A stretch of DNA of 64,000 nt from Marchantia polymorpha subsp. ruderalis (Eukaryota > Streptophyta > Marchantiopsida > Marchantiales > Marchantiaceae): NCBI GenBank assembly GCA_037833965.1, contig AP031351.1:20100501-20164500 (forward strand), read 5' to 3'. Shown one piece after another: positions 25,398 to 38,075 of this stretch. Made by a program: the position numbers and the translations under genes. Positions within the stretch are counted from its first letter, which is position 1. Each line of letters opens with the position of its first letter. The notes below the pieces were generated by a model, which was given only the letters and a program-made list of their open reading frames with translations, did no database searches and was not told the DNA's origin.

Positions 25398-27711
25398 CTA
25401 TTCTTGACGTTCCAATTCACTCATTCGTTCGATAATAGCCTGCACAGGTGCAATTTCCAGCAGGTCATGGAAAGCATGAAATAAGCTAACATTCTACACA
25501 AAAGTTCTACCTGTAAATCCAATGTACTAGTTCTTGATGTTTCATGAAGTAAGTCTTCAGGATGCACGTACCTTTTTACTCGTTTCTTGCAATTCACCGG
25601 CCAAGATGAACTCATCAAGAATTAGGTACACCTGCCAACGGAGGACAAATCAAATTGTCATCCTTGTACTTCTCGATTACATGTAGAATAAAAACTATTT
25701 CAACCGGCAAGTCTATCCGTTTAGAGTTTAATTCATCATGACTCTGTAGAGCCATTGAAAAAACTTCCCTAGACTTTGTATGGTAGGCAAAGGAGAAAAC
25801 TCTAATAAGTTACATTTTCTTTTCTGCCTACAAATACGTACCTTATGGAAATTGAAAACCAAGTCCAGTTCACAGACATTGCTGAAGAAATGATCCAGTA
25901 TTTCTACAAAGAGATGAATACTCTCAAGATATGCCAACTCATTGTCGGTTATGTCCACACACATGGAGAAAAAGAGACCTGCATAGCGCCTGTAAATAAC
26001 CTTGTGTGTCCGGAACTGCCCATGTCGTATTGCACAACCGAAAGATGAAATAAGTGGTGTGTCAACAGATTATGAATTAGTTTACATTGCAAATTCTTCG
26101 CAACTTAGAATTTTCACAGCAAAATACCACCACCTCAAATTAATAAAAACAATTGAAATCATATTCGATGATCATCCTTGATTTGAGAGACTACTATGTG
26201 AACGTGAAAACATAAAAAAGTTTACATCCCGCTGTTGGTGATAAAGTACAAGTCTCAAGTTGCACATACCTCCACGAAGTTTGTAAACTTTGGGTCTCTG
26301 TTGACCACTAATCGGTGAACCTGAATTGCACGAGTGGAGGTAACTATTAGAACATAAAACAACGTGTTTCAACAGAGATTACTAGTTTTGCATTTTCATA
26401 AGAAGCGGAAAAACCTTCGTCTCAACACCCATTACTGTTAACGAACTCCTCAGTTTAGTTTCAGAGAAGAGTTACAACTTCTTCCGAAGTCATCATCACT
26501 TTAGCGAATGAAAAAACTCTCAAGACGCCTACTAGTTTAGGTGACTACGGTGAGCCTTGTTTCGATTGCAGTGTAAATTCCAAGATAGATTATGAAGTTG
26601 GAACTAACCTTATAATCCAATTAGTGCTTTTCAGGATACTCAGTTGAAGTTTAGTTTCAGTGAAGAGTTACAGTTAGTTCCGAAGACGTCATTAGTTTCA
26701 TATACATATAAAATCTGAAGACACCTATCAGTTTTCAGTAAGGATTGTGAGCTATATTTTGATTCCAATCTAAGATAGATAAAGAAAAGTGGAACGAACC
26801 TCATACTCCAGCTTGTGCTTTTCAGAATCCTCAAGGGGGACGTAGTATTTTGCAAGCCTGGTCTTTCCTTGACGATTTTGTAGTAGAATGAAACGAATCT
26901 AAATCCAAAATCAAATTAATCCATCAGATGTTTACAGCTATTGACAACAAGGGAGGAGGATGTCCACAAGTGATAAACAGTATTAAACCGAGATTGGAAC
27001 CAAGCCTGGAATATTCCATGAAAACATCAAAACAGGAAACAAAAGCAACATAATGGCCCATTTCCATTGTCAGGTAAGGTGAATATGTCCGAAGTTCTAA
27101 CCAGTCATGCAAAACATGTAAATTTCTCCTATTTTAGCTCTGAGAACTGTTCGGGAACCTCCCATACAAAGGAAAAACCTTCACGTTTCCAAAGTTAGAC
27201 AGGAAGCCTCAAAACGTGTACTAATTGAAGTTCAGATCGACAAGACAAACAATGAAATATGACCGTAATGTACACAAAGACAATCATGGGTATCGCACAC
27301 CTCATACAATTTCTTGCAATACTCAGCATCAGTGTAACGCTGAAGAGGATACATGAAGTACAAGAACGAGAGGACCAAATCAAGAAACCAGTTGCTTTCA
27401 AATTTTCATGTGTCACGATCTACTCATGGCAGACTAACAGTACTAAATAGGCATCAAATGACAAGGTCGAATTAGACCGTCAGTGGACCAACTCAACCAG
27501 TGCTGATATTATGAAACTGGGGAGAACGAAACACCATCCTCTTGTCTCTCTAGGCACCCATCAAAGCTGTCCGCATTTGAAGCGCTACGAACACCGAGAA
27601 GGCTAAAGGCAATCCGACCATCACAAAAACTAAAACGATCCTCTCTTCTCTTCTCTTGTCTCCTCTCCTCTCCACCCCACTATCCGTAGAGGCCCAATCT
27701 AGTCATACCAT
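25398..27711 (-). CDS. AP2S: AP-2 adaptor complex sigma subunit (142 aa, six coding exons)
   Basis: Minus-strand exons: 27711-27709 (ATG only), 26898-26800, 26320-26270, 26015-25842, 25631-25572, 25439-25398. All are phase 0 and give 142 residues, the usual length of AP-2 sigma. The order reads (M)[19 protein letters not shown], then [83 protein letters not shown] and [13 protein letters not shown]. This is near-identical to plant AP17/AP2S and spans the complete longin-type fold. The protein is the small core subunit of the clathrin adaptor that binds dileucine sorting signals at the plasma membrane. The ATG-only exon followed by GTATGA is inferred: exon 2 starts at Ile2 directly after an acceptor, and 27,709-27,711 lies in the GC-rich promoter block. 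A weaker ATG/GT pair exists near 27,528. Confidence 0.93.
26452..26834 (-). repeat. decayed tandem duplication (about 190 bp x 2) covering the end of AP2S exon 2 and its donor
   Basis: Segment 26,648-26,834 contains the last part of AP2S exon 2 and the start of intron 2. Segment 26,452-26,642, wholly inside the intron, repeats it with many substitutions: same opening AGTTTAGTTTCAG, same GTGCTTTTCAGRATNCT, and an equivalent splice donor at 26,608 instead of 26,799. In the copy the exon frame meets a stop (AAG changed to TAA), so it is a dead pseudo-exon. Confidence 0.85.
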
Positions 27712-28280
27712 GGCTGCAACGGGGCGCTTCCGAGTCACTGCGGTCTCTCCCGCCCCGCTCCTCCTGTCCTGCCTTCTCAGTCCTGACCGTCCCCTCCTCT
27801 CGGCCTTCCACGAGTCCCACGATACACCTTCCTGCCGACGAGTTCTTGCTGCCTACTTCTTGAGCGTCGTCCTCCGCCGCCACCACCACCAACACCACAC
27901 ACATACACCAACAGATCTTCCCGATGTTCTGCTCGGCAACGTTGCAACTCGCAGCTCGCAACTCAACCAAAACCAATCGACCACTTCGCTTCTAGTTGCT
28001 TTCCCTTGCCGTAGAAAGCTACGAACACATGATGTCTCCTCTGCGATCGATGCTCTCCCTCTGTCCTCTGTCTTGCGTGAGTTCTGCACTGCACCACAGT
28101 GCCCTGTGTCGGCTGCGTCTACTGCAACTGCAGTCTACGCCAGAGAGCAGGAGCCGAGATCTTCTTCATGGTTGAATCAGGGTTTGGATACGTCAAGCAT
28201 TTTGCCCCAGTGTGGTAGACCACAGCGCAGCTTGAACAATTATCCATCTTTAAATAATGTTCCATTTTAAACTCCATCTT
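27712..28280 (-). promoter_or_regulatory. GC-rich leader and promoter block of the AP-2 sigma gene
   Basis: A GC-rich, CpG-containing stretch immediately upstream of the inferred AP2S start, GA-rich on the minus strand. A 204-codon open frame runs across it on the plus strand (27,656-28,270) but is Ser/His/Leu-rich with no recognisable domain, and is taken as a composition artefact. Confidence 0.5.
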
Positions 28281-30002
28281 TCAGGGTAAAAATATTTAAC
28301 GATATTCACAATATTCTATGATGTGCAACTACCTATTTAAAAAGTAAGCTTAAATCTTCATGCATGTATGAAGCTTTCAAGAAGGAATGTAGAAAAGGTT
28401 TTTAATTTAAAAAAGATAATAATTTAATATTCCAAATATTAATTTCAAATTTAAATATTTGATGAATTTTAGCAATGATTTAGTAACAGTCGACCGGAAA
28501 AAGTTGTATAGTTATTTTTTTCGGCCTCTCCTTCTGTTAGACCCATATTGTTATTGTACTCCATCTTAGTCGATGTTTTTTAATACCGTATGTCATGGAC
28601 CCTGGTTAGAGAACTGCTGTCAGTGCACATGGCGTTGAAGGAGGCCGTCCGTCCCCAGTGAATGACAGGGTCAATTTGGTCGGAGTGAAGTTCAGACGAT
28701 GTGTCGCAAAATGAGAGCCATTATAGTCAAGTCTTTCCATTTAATAAATTCTAAAATTCCGATATGTTTGATCCCGTCAAGCCCACTGTGTTCACTGAAA
28801 TCTCTGCATGGAATGAGAAAGTATTCACTCACCAAGCTGCATGTACGCACAGATTTAATGAGGATTTTGAAATGTATGTTATATTTAACTTCGTAACCAA
28901 CCAACAATCTAACTTGGTACGCCGGAGGAATGCCATAGGTAATACTGGAATACACAACCTTCTTTGCTCGTATGCAATAGACACAACCTGGGAAATACAA
29001 TATACCAATCACACCACAGTCCAGTAGGGGTGAACATAGTATCCGACACAGAGTTTTGGATGGATACGGCCAGAGGTTCCTCGCTCGCAAAGTTTGGAAC
29101 TCTACTTGCTTACAAATGTACAACACCACACAATCGTAAGGAATTTCTTGGAAATGTGGTCGCGAGGCCATTCCACAACATCGCTCAGGACCCTACTTTC
29201 TACTAGCCGTCTAAATCTCCTCGAAAAAGCTTTCTAAGGGCATGCGACTCCCCTCTCCAGCCTGCGAGCGAAATGAAGGAAATAAGCGCGTGGATTAGTT
29301 AACGGACGGTTTGAATCATTGGCTCTACGGAGATTCATATCACTTGTGAATTCTCTTGCCGATGTAGAATATTCCGAGTTTCCATCCATCTAGGTGGACA
29401 TCGTCCGACGACCAGAGGTCTTTCTCTCTCATGGATAACTCAAGTTCTTTCAATATATGATTCGCATCAATAAAAGGTTGTATCCAACAAAGAAATTTCC
29501 CAAATTCAAGTACATCTAATGTTACCTACGGAGATTCATATCTTTTTATTGCAGGGTCTGATTTTGTCTGCGATCCACTCTGAAAGGGCCGTATTTTTAC
29601 CTTGTACCTTAAAGGTACGGTCTTCGTTTATCTCAATTCCAAGTAGTCGCTCTTCTTGCTCAAATATAGATTGTCTAGACGCTTGCAAGTGTCTTTGCTG
29701 GCCCTCTTGGGGTGCATGGGATCGTTGATTTTCAGTTGCGACTCGTTAAAGGCATGGAAGGAATGCGGATGTACTGCGCTCACGAGGACGGATCATTGTG
29801 GAGTGAGTGAGTGAGTGTCTGTGCAGCGCGTTCCATCGAGTGGGGTCAAAATCTGTCGTGAATTCGTCACGGTCGGCCAGGAGTTCGCGGTGAGCTCGTT
29901 CGTTCTTTGGGGCCGGGGCGAGCTGCAAATCGCATGGTGGTGCGCCTAGAGGATAGATTCTCGACCTGAAGCAGTTCTTTGCAGGCATTCTCCAGGAGAA
30001 GG
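28281..30002. other. intergenic region and leader of the CrtI-like gene
   Basis: 28.28-28.6 kb is AT-rich. 28.7-29.2 kb has long overlapping frames on both strands (up to 159 codons, minus) without motifs. 29.75-30.0 kb is GC-rich with a GAGTGAGTGAGTGAGTG run and is the probable promoter and leader of the gene starting at 30,003. Confidence 0.45.
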
Positions 30003-33000
30003 ATGGAGTCCACGGTTTGGCTGGCATCGCGATCCTTGCCTCGGCCTGGAGTCGGATGTTGCAATCTGCTGTCGAGAGTCCGGCGCAGCGGGGGAAGATT
30101 GAAGCCTTGCGGGAATGGCAGGAAGGTCGTGGTTTGTGTTAGTGGCACGGAAGGGAAGACCAAGGTTGTGATTGTCGGAGGTGGTGTGGGCGGTTTAGCT
30201 GTGGGGGGGCGATTGGCCAAGGAAGGATACGATGTGCACATTCTCGAGAAAAATTCTCACGTGGGAGGTCGTCTGCAGTCGTTGGAGGTCGAGGCGGCTG
30301 TGGGAGTAGGTGGCAAGAGTGATGATCCGGGAGGTCAAGAGTGTTTCAGGTTCGACACTGGCCCAAGCTTGCTACTGCTGCCTCAAAAGTATCGGGACGC
30401 TTTCACAGCCATGGGTACAGAGTTCGCATGCTGAGTGCATGAAAATTGTGCGGTGGGATGCTATTTTTGTCCTGTGCTTTTGATGACTGAGTACCGATGA
30501 GGCAGCTGATGCCAAAGCGTTGATGTTGAAGTGCCTCAAGGTTCCCGTGTGGTATGTGTTGCATTCAGGTGAAGATATGGATGACTACGTAACTTTGAAA
30601 AAAGTAGAACCTGCAGCGTATAGAGTTTTCTTTGGTGAGGACGAAGGAGTGCAGTCTCTGGACTTGCTCTATGACGTACAGAAGATGTGCCTACAACTAG
30701 AGCAGGTTGAAGAAGGAGCAGGCGGAGCTTTCTTACGGTTTTTGGCTAACGCCAAAGAAGCTTTGGACAAGGTTTTCCCCGAAGCTGTGTCCTGTATACC
30801 TTTAAGCTCCGGCCATTGTCCCGTACTCATCAACTAGCCTCTAGCATTTGACAATTGTTCCTCTATAGAAACCCTGCGAGTATACCAAGTTCTCTGTCTC
30901 TAATCTCTGCATAATTGACGGCAATCGTCCAAATGCTCGTGGCCTGTGTCGGCTTTGATGCATGAAACATGAAGGAGATCAAGAACCACGATGACATAGC
31001 GTTCAAATTATCCATGAGCGTCCAAGGCTTCAGAGAATGTGTCTGCTAGTAATCTGCTTTCTCTCCTGCTAGCTTTGGTGGTCATGATCAGAAAAGGGTA
31101 ATGTTTTCGGTCCTGTGTTGGAAAGACTAGAAGGTGAGAATCGATGGAGAAGAACCTCACTGACATTGCTTCTCATTCAGGGGACAGCAAGCTTTATTGA
31201 ACGTGACTTCAAATCTTTTTGGGATTACGCTGATGTGCCACGGTTGCTGCCTCTCCTGAAGCACCTGTCACCAATTGAACTTCTCGGACAGCACCACAGT
31301 ACTATGAGGAACTATTTTAAAAATCCAAAGCTTCAGGCTATGTTTACCTTCCAGGCAAGGCTTGGAGCTTCTTCTTTCATGAAAAGATAGGCAAATGGTC
31401 CTTGAAACAATATTTGTGCTTAGAATCCAAAGTTGATCCGTTGTTGCAAATGACCTCCCAACTCTGAACCAGTGGGAATCATTTTTCAGGCCTTTTGAGT
31501 CTGGATATCCAAAGGAAGGACTGTGAACGTGTGTGGTCGGACGTTTTGCTGTCGTGAAGATCTTGGTGATGTCTGACTAATGACAGGTTTTTTGGGTATA
31601 GGATTTGTACGTTGGGCTCACTCCCTACAATGCTCCTGGCGTGTTCAGCTTGCTGGCAGCTACTGAGCTCACAGACGGTGTGTGGTATCCAGTGGGAGGC
31701 TTCGCTAAAGTTAGGGATGGCTTAGCCCAAGCAGCCCAGAAGGTAGGAGCAACGATAACAACGAAAGCAACCGTGAAGAGAATTGACCATGCAAACGGCC
31801 AGGTATACTTCAATGGAGCTATCGAATTTCTCTGAGAAGTTACAAATCTGAGTTATCTGAGGTTTCTTCTTCTCTGATTCTTCATTGATACTGGTCGAGG
31901 TCATTCGTATGTTGCTTTGTTATACACACAGCTGTAAGTATCCGTCTGTCGTACGAACTTTGGAAGGATATCAAGTTTGCCATTCGAGGTCGTGGACTTC
32001 GTGGTTGTGTATAATCCAGCTTATAAGGAGAGACTGTTATCACAGCTGGAGAAGATTCTATGAGAAAGTTCACTTAAACATTCCTTCTGTTGGACGAAAC
32101 CTTACGTTAACCATCTTGCGTATTTCTCAAATTTCATGTTGACAGTTAAGTTCTTGTTTATCTCTCTTTAAGCTTGCAAACTGGAACGAAACTTGCAGGA
32201 TTCAACTGCAGTATCAAGGGCTTTGTTCGAAGAAAATAGAGGCTTTCACTTAACACTCATTGGATTTTAACCAATGAAGGCAGTTATCATGTGTGTCTCA
32301 GAGACTTGCTACACCTTTCTAAGGATGGGAATCTTGAGCTTCAAAACCATGAGTAGGTCTCTTCCTGTTTCATGAATTTTGATAGGAGATCCACTTATAT
32401 CGATCAGCTGCTTGAAGTTTCGGCCTGAAACTACAAAACACGACCGCTGAGCTGTGTGCAGGAAAGTTTATCATTATTGGCTCATTGCTAGTAGTTTTGT
32501 GCATATGTGGATATGCGAAGATAACATGTTGAACTTTATTGAATGTCACTCTACCATTGCCATCTTGAAAGTGTCTTAACAGATTGTCAAAGACCATGTA
32601 ACAAGTAGTTGAAAACTACAATGTTTTTCTTCACATGTATATAGACATTTTATATGTTTGGTTTATGACTCTTGACTTTCAGTTTTTCTTATCCCGCCAT
32701 AACTAATTTTCTCCAAAGTCTTTGAATCTCAAGTTCCTCATCATTGAAAAGGGTGTTGACCACCTTCATGATTATCCTAACAGAGCTGCTAGAGATATAA
32801 ACCCTCATAACATAAATATAATCAGTTACATGAAGTAGCCGATAGATCGTTCTTTTCACATGCGAGACATTTCAAGTTTATCTTAGGAGAGTCTCCATGT
32901 AACTCATGAATATTCTCATCACTTTTCGGGAACCACCGAATGTCTGTAAGTTTCCAGTCTTGTTACGTTGTTTTTTATGCTTGTTCTTTCCTCACGGAAG

Positions 33001-35449
33001 CCGGACGAGAGTACTCGAGGGCAGTCTACGATTAAGTTGCACACCTCCGTACAGTGGAGGTTGTCCTATCTAACAACTTCTTTGGGGTGCGGAACATTTA
33101 TAGAGTGCAATGCATTGTCTATCCCTGTTGTTTTCAGTCAACTGAATTCCAAATTTGGGGGTTTTATGACATCCCGAGCTAGTCTCTAGTCTCTATAAGT
33201 TTGTGTGTTCCTTGAATGTAATTCTAATTATGCACTCTCGTGTTCCACAAATAGAGTAATAAAATCCCTCTGCATCAAGAGTTTCAGTTTCTCTGAAAAA
33301 CCACTTGAATTAAGGAAATGTTTGCAAGTCTGATGAAAATTTCAGAACTGACTCATTAGGCTGAATAAGAGCCTCAACGATGCTTGCGGTTGAATTTAAC
33401 CACCTTATGGCTGTCAGGAAGTCAAACAGATTACATATCATATTTAATGTTACAGTAATAGACATTTGAAAGCATGAGTTATCTATCTAGCAAACGCTAT
33501 TTATGTACATCAGTTGTAAAATTTCCAACAATTTCAGTTGTGACTGCAATTAAGAAATATAGGGGTTCAATTGCACTGCAGGTACAAGGTGTAACTCTTG
33601 AAGATGGAACTTTCATGAGAGCAAATATTGTAGTAGCAAATGCTGATCTACCATATGTTTACAATAGCCTTCTTGGCTCAAAAGGTGCGAGTTACTATTA
33701 TCTTCAGCTTGTATTAGAGATATTCCTCTCCCTGTTTAATGTAAGACGAAGAAGATATTCGGTTAATATCGAAGGTCAAAGATTTACATGATCAACTTCA
33801 TCTCTAGTTTGTATGTTATGTGGATATCTGCTATACCACTTTTCGCACAAAGATGTGGAAGGCATTGTTTCTGTAGATTCACTATGTCTCCTCACTCTAC
33901 CGTAACTTTTCAGTTACATGTACTTAAAAGATCTCACTTATCTGCACGCAACTTTTATGGGATAGAGCTAATCTAACACGATAAAATAAATTAGTTGACT
34001 TTGAAAGTTAACATATTTCTTTTATGCATTATAAAAGAAGGAAGAAAACTATCTAGATAATGAAGAATTCAAACTTATGATTTCTATTATGTCAAAATCT
34101 TCAACCATCATCCATTCGATAGTTTTTTATTTTGGGTGCTATCAGGTTTCTAACCTGTTTGTAATGTTCGAATATTCATAGGGTGTTGAACAAATCTAGG
34201 CTCGTGTGGAAGGTTTTATGGATTGCCGAATGGATGACAACAGATTTATATGTGCAAACAACACATAAAGTTTCTATTTGAACTTCACTCCATTCTACTT
34301 CATTGCTAAAACTCATTCATAAAACTGTAGTTTACCAGATTTGTGCTAAAAGTTCTCGTCCCGAAAGTCTCCTTTGCATCATAACACAAACTGAACCTCA
34401 CATTTTTACTGTTGCTGATTTTGCGCAGTAAAGACACAAGCTTCGAAGCTACTAAGTTCAAAATATAGGTTAGTTTTTTGTTAGCGTTGGGTATCCAGAA
34501 CAAAGAGAAATATTGTTTTTCAGTCGCAGGTGCTGTGATGAATTTATCTTGAGAGCGAAGATTCTTACGGGTACTTTAGGGAAATTTCATACTGGGGCCT
34601 TTTCATCGTTTACAAGTACATTTTTCAGATGCCTGAATCTAAATCCTTCCTCACCTCTTGACCTCACGATTTTGTCTTTTTGCTGGAGTACAGTGCAAGC
34701 GTCATAGCCTTCCAATGGGCTCTAAGTTCTCGCTTGGAGAGGCTAAGTCATCATAATGTTTTTCTTTCCAATTGCTACGAGGAAAGTTGGCATCGTGCAA
34801 CAGATGCTTCTACTATACTTGAGAGACCCAACTTTTACGTTCATGCTCCATCTCGTACAGATTCAACTGTCTGTCCTCTAGGTAATGCATGCAAGCAAAA
34901 CTTCTTGCTTTGGCACTTTACTGGTATTATTTGGATGTTGACTCTCGTCCAGTTGGATTTCATAGCCAGTACACGAGTTGATGCAACACTCTGATTTGTT
35001 CATGACCAACGTCTGTTTTGGTTGTCTGTGCAGGTACTGACGCTATAACTGTCCTTCTGCCTGTTGCACATCTGGGTGAAGGATTTAGTATAGGGAGTGC
35101 AAGTGATGACAAACAAATAGTAGAAGCCGCTAGAGAAAGAGTAATCAGCAGTTTAGTAAGATCTGGAATCGGAGATATATCTTCTATGATTCTTTCAGAA
35201 GTTGTCTATTCCCCTCCCACATGGCAAGACAGTTACAACCTCCAGTACGGTGCAGCCTTTGGCCTTGCACACAATCTTCTGCAATTAGCTTATTTTCGCC
35301 CCGACGTAGCAGAACCATCCATCAAAGGGCTCTATTTTGCTGGGGCTTCAACTCGGCCTGGGAATGGAGTCCCTCTAGTTTTGATGGGCGCCAAAGTCAC
35401 AACAAATAGGATTCTGGAAGAGAACTACCCTTTCTTATCTGGAAATTAA
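30003..35449 (+). CDS. CrtI/phytoene-desaturase-family FAD-dependent oxidoreductase, predicted plastid-targeted
   Basis: Exons: 30003-30414, 30569-30771, 31181-31354, 31602-31802, 33582-33684 (end uncertain), 34689-34881, 35034-35449. The N-terminal ~50 residues are Ser/Arg-rich without acids, like a chloroplast transit peptide. Residues 54-83 carry the FAD Rossmann signature VVIVGGGVGGLAVGGRLAKE, followed by HVGGRLQS and FRFDTGPSLLLLPQKYRD, typical of CrtI rather than plant PDS/ZDS. Further family blocks are LYVGLTPYNAPGVFSLLAAT, DGVWYPVGGFAKVRDGL, NIVVANADLPYVYNSLL, FYVHAPSRTDS and the C-terminal FAD block GLYFAGASTRPGNGVPLVLM. The enzymes desaturate or isomerise carotenes; the substrate here is unknown. 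Intron 3 (31,355-31,601) uses a GC donor. The junction between exons 5 and 6 is not resolved: 33684 is out of phase with 34689, so either a micro-exon was missed or exon 5 extends to 33740. Confidence 0.85.
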
Positions 35450-38058
35450 TTCATCAGTCTCTTTGTGTCTGGACTTGTACTTCAAACGATGACATATATG
35501 AACCCATGTAGACGGTCCTTATCGATTCACTTGCACAACATTCAGTGCCAGAAAGGGCCATCAAAACTTCGAATGTTAGAAATTTGGAATCGAAGGCCGT
35601 TGAAGTTGTCAGAGATGCCGATGATCTGTACATTCCTTACAAACCACAGGAAATCCGTGAATTTACTTGAGTATAACAGGAAGTCTGTACGGTACAGTTG
35701 CTGACTAGCCCGATAGCTATAACAGCCCACGCCCGTCTTACTTTGTCTCACGTCGTGTACCTGTTCTTACACCTAATGGTTTATGCATGCACGCCGAGCC
35801 TATGAGAAAATCTTCTGCGTCTTGATGGGATGAAGATTGCAAGGAACGCACTATTTCACACCTCTAGGCAGGCAGATCGGCGGTATCGTCCCTCTCTGTT
35901 GATAACTCGCACTGATCGTCCAATTTGTATATTATTTTGAGTAAGATAAATCATAACGAAATAAAACCGATGTGGGTCCTATGGAGGGCAGTGTCAAGCG
36001 CTTCTTTAGAAAAGTGTGACTTCAATCCGTTATGACTTAACGTTGCCTATCGAGGATACGACGAGGCTCGATCTCTAGTTACATCCTACACTCCATGTGG
36101 ATAATGCGGCCATATGGATTCAACGAAGGTCAAGAATTTCGGTTGAGTTACGTGGAAAGTAATCTTGAGGCCAGATAATTAGACATAACAAAGAAGGTAA
36201 CTACCTCGAGGTGATAACATTGCTCCATGGAGTCAAAGATAGAGGCACATTTTCGCTCGTACATGGAAGAAGTGGATCGAGACAGCCAATCCTAACAAAT
36301 TGTCTATGCTTAAGCACTGTTATCATGAATGTTCGTGACTTACTTTCTTTGCATGCAGTTGAGAGTTTAGCCACCAGTGAGCACCAGAAAGAGAAGAAGT
36401 GAGTTCCAGATGTTGGAGTGAGTAGTTCAAGCTGACCCACCATAAACCAATCACCAATCCATAAACGGTTGAATAGACCACATATAGATGATTCTTTGTC
36501 TTTTCCGGGTAAGCCTTTCCATTATTTCTAAGCCTTCGTCCGTCGATCCAAATTAAGATCTATTTGGACCTATGAACGTATGTTCATACGTAACTCGGAT
36601 AAAGAGTCAACCCAAAACTACTCAGGGAGTAGGAGGTACAGCTTGTGATCCATCAGAAGCGGTATACACACATTTGGAACAACTGCATACCTATGAAACA
36701 AGTAGGTTCTGAGTGGGGGCAAAGTAAAGAATAAGATAACTGCTTCTGAAGTCTGAAATGATTGAGAGCTCTGCACTTGAAATCCTCTTTTCCAAATATT
36801 CCTTATATGATGAGAAAAGCATGTCGAGAAGGAGACAGTAGCGGAATTCTAAATTTAGATTTCTTTTAAGTCAACTTCGAGTTTTGTTGGTGACCAAAAT
36901 GTCCGCAGCACCAGCAACTAAAGCCACCCGAAGTCATATCCCGTCACGTCGAATTGCTACGAGGCATGAATCGAGGTCTGATATCAATCGTCACCCATCT
37001 TTGTCGTCTCTGAAGTCGGAGAGTATGAAATCAAGGCATGGTGAAGGAGACAAACCTCCTCTATGTTCCCACAGTATGCTTCCAGTTTCATCAACTGTAA
37101 GAATATTGGAAGAAAGTCAGATAGAGATTTGCACGGTTTTGGTTCCGATTCAATCTATTTTGGGGCTTTCGATCAACGGCACTGGCCTAGAATGAGTGTA
37201 ACATTCATTTCCAAAACCGAGGCAAGGCACATACTAAATTGGCATTCAAGTATGACTCTCTGGCTCTGAAAGAACACAGAATTTATTGGCTGCTGCCATC
37301 AAGATAAAACGCTAGCGAGGTTTTCTGGTTTCTGGCGGCTGCATATCATGGATCCAAACCTCTTCATGCCGAAGCAACGAGGTAAAAGAGCATAAGCTTC
37401 AGCAGACGCGAACACGAGGAGTGAATCTAGTGCAGAGAAGAAGGTCCAAACTCTCTTTGTTGAGACTGCAATGAAGCAGGTAGGAAAGATTTTCAGACGT
37501 ATTTTTAGCACGTTTCGACTTTCTAGCTGAGTGAGTTGGTGCAGTTACCTTCTATGCGCTCGCTGGGAGGTAGACATACAGTAGTTCAGAACCTCGACAG
37601 ATAATAACTGCCTTGCAACCGAGGAACTCTGGTTTAGTTACTCTGCTGCAGAACTAGTGCTTCGGGTGAAGAAGACCCACGATTAAATGCGGGAATGGAT
37701 CACGCTGACTTTAATTTATCGTATTTGACATGTGACATGATTCCATATGCAGCACCTTTATGATCAGCGTATGGTCGTTGTCCCTAAGGAACTGCCGTCC
37801 ATCGGAAAACCGTAATAGACTCTCACTTTCGGTTAGTTTCAACATGGGATAACAACGCGATCCGCCGTTCGTTCGATCGGCTTCAACCCTATGTCGTGGA
37901 TTTAGCACATTCATGAAAAGATTCGTGAGGGCGTGCGGTTTGCAGCTAGAGCAAAGTCAAAGGAATCCACGACGTTAGAGTGGTTAGATGAAAGGTAACC
38001 GACTAAATTGCACAAATGTGAGCAGGAATTTCCCCACTCAGGAGACAACTAATACCAA

Positions 38059-38075
38059 ACCCTAAGGATTAGGGT
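38059..38075. repeat. telomere-repeat-like dyad ACCCTAA-GGA-TTAGGGT
   Basis: Two plant telomere-type heptamers in opposite orientation, separated by 3 bases. A single AAACCCTAA is a known plant promoter element (telo-box); the head-to-head arrangement is notable, but no gene start is visible beside it. Confidence 0.6.

Noticed and set aside
27656-28270. 204-codon plus-strand open frame
   Set aside because: Overlaps the inferred first exon and leader of AP-2 sigma on the other strand; composition-driven Ser/His/Leu-rich sequence with no motif.
28692-29171. 159-codon minus-strand open frame
   Set aside because: No recognisable domain, overlaps several plus-strand frames, and no splice partners.
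36899-37195. 98-codon frame starting MSAAPATKATRSHIPSRR
   Set aside because: Protein-like start, but no domain, no exon partners and no leader composition; evidence too weak to call a gene.
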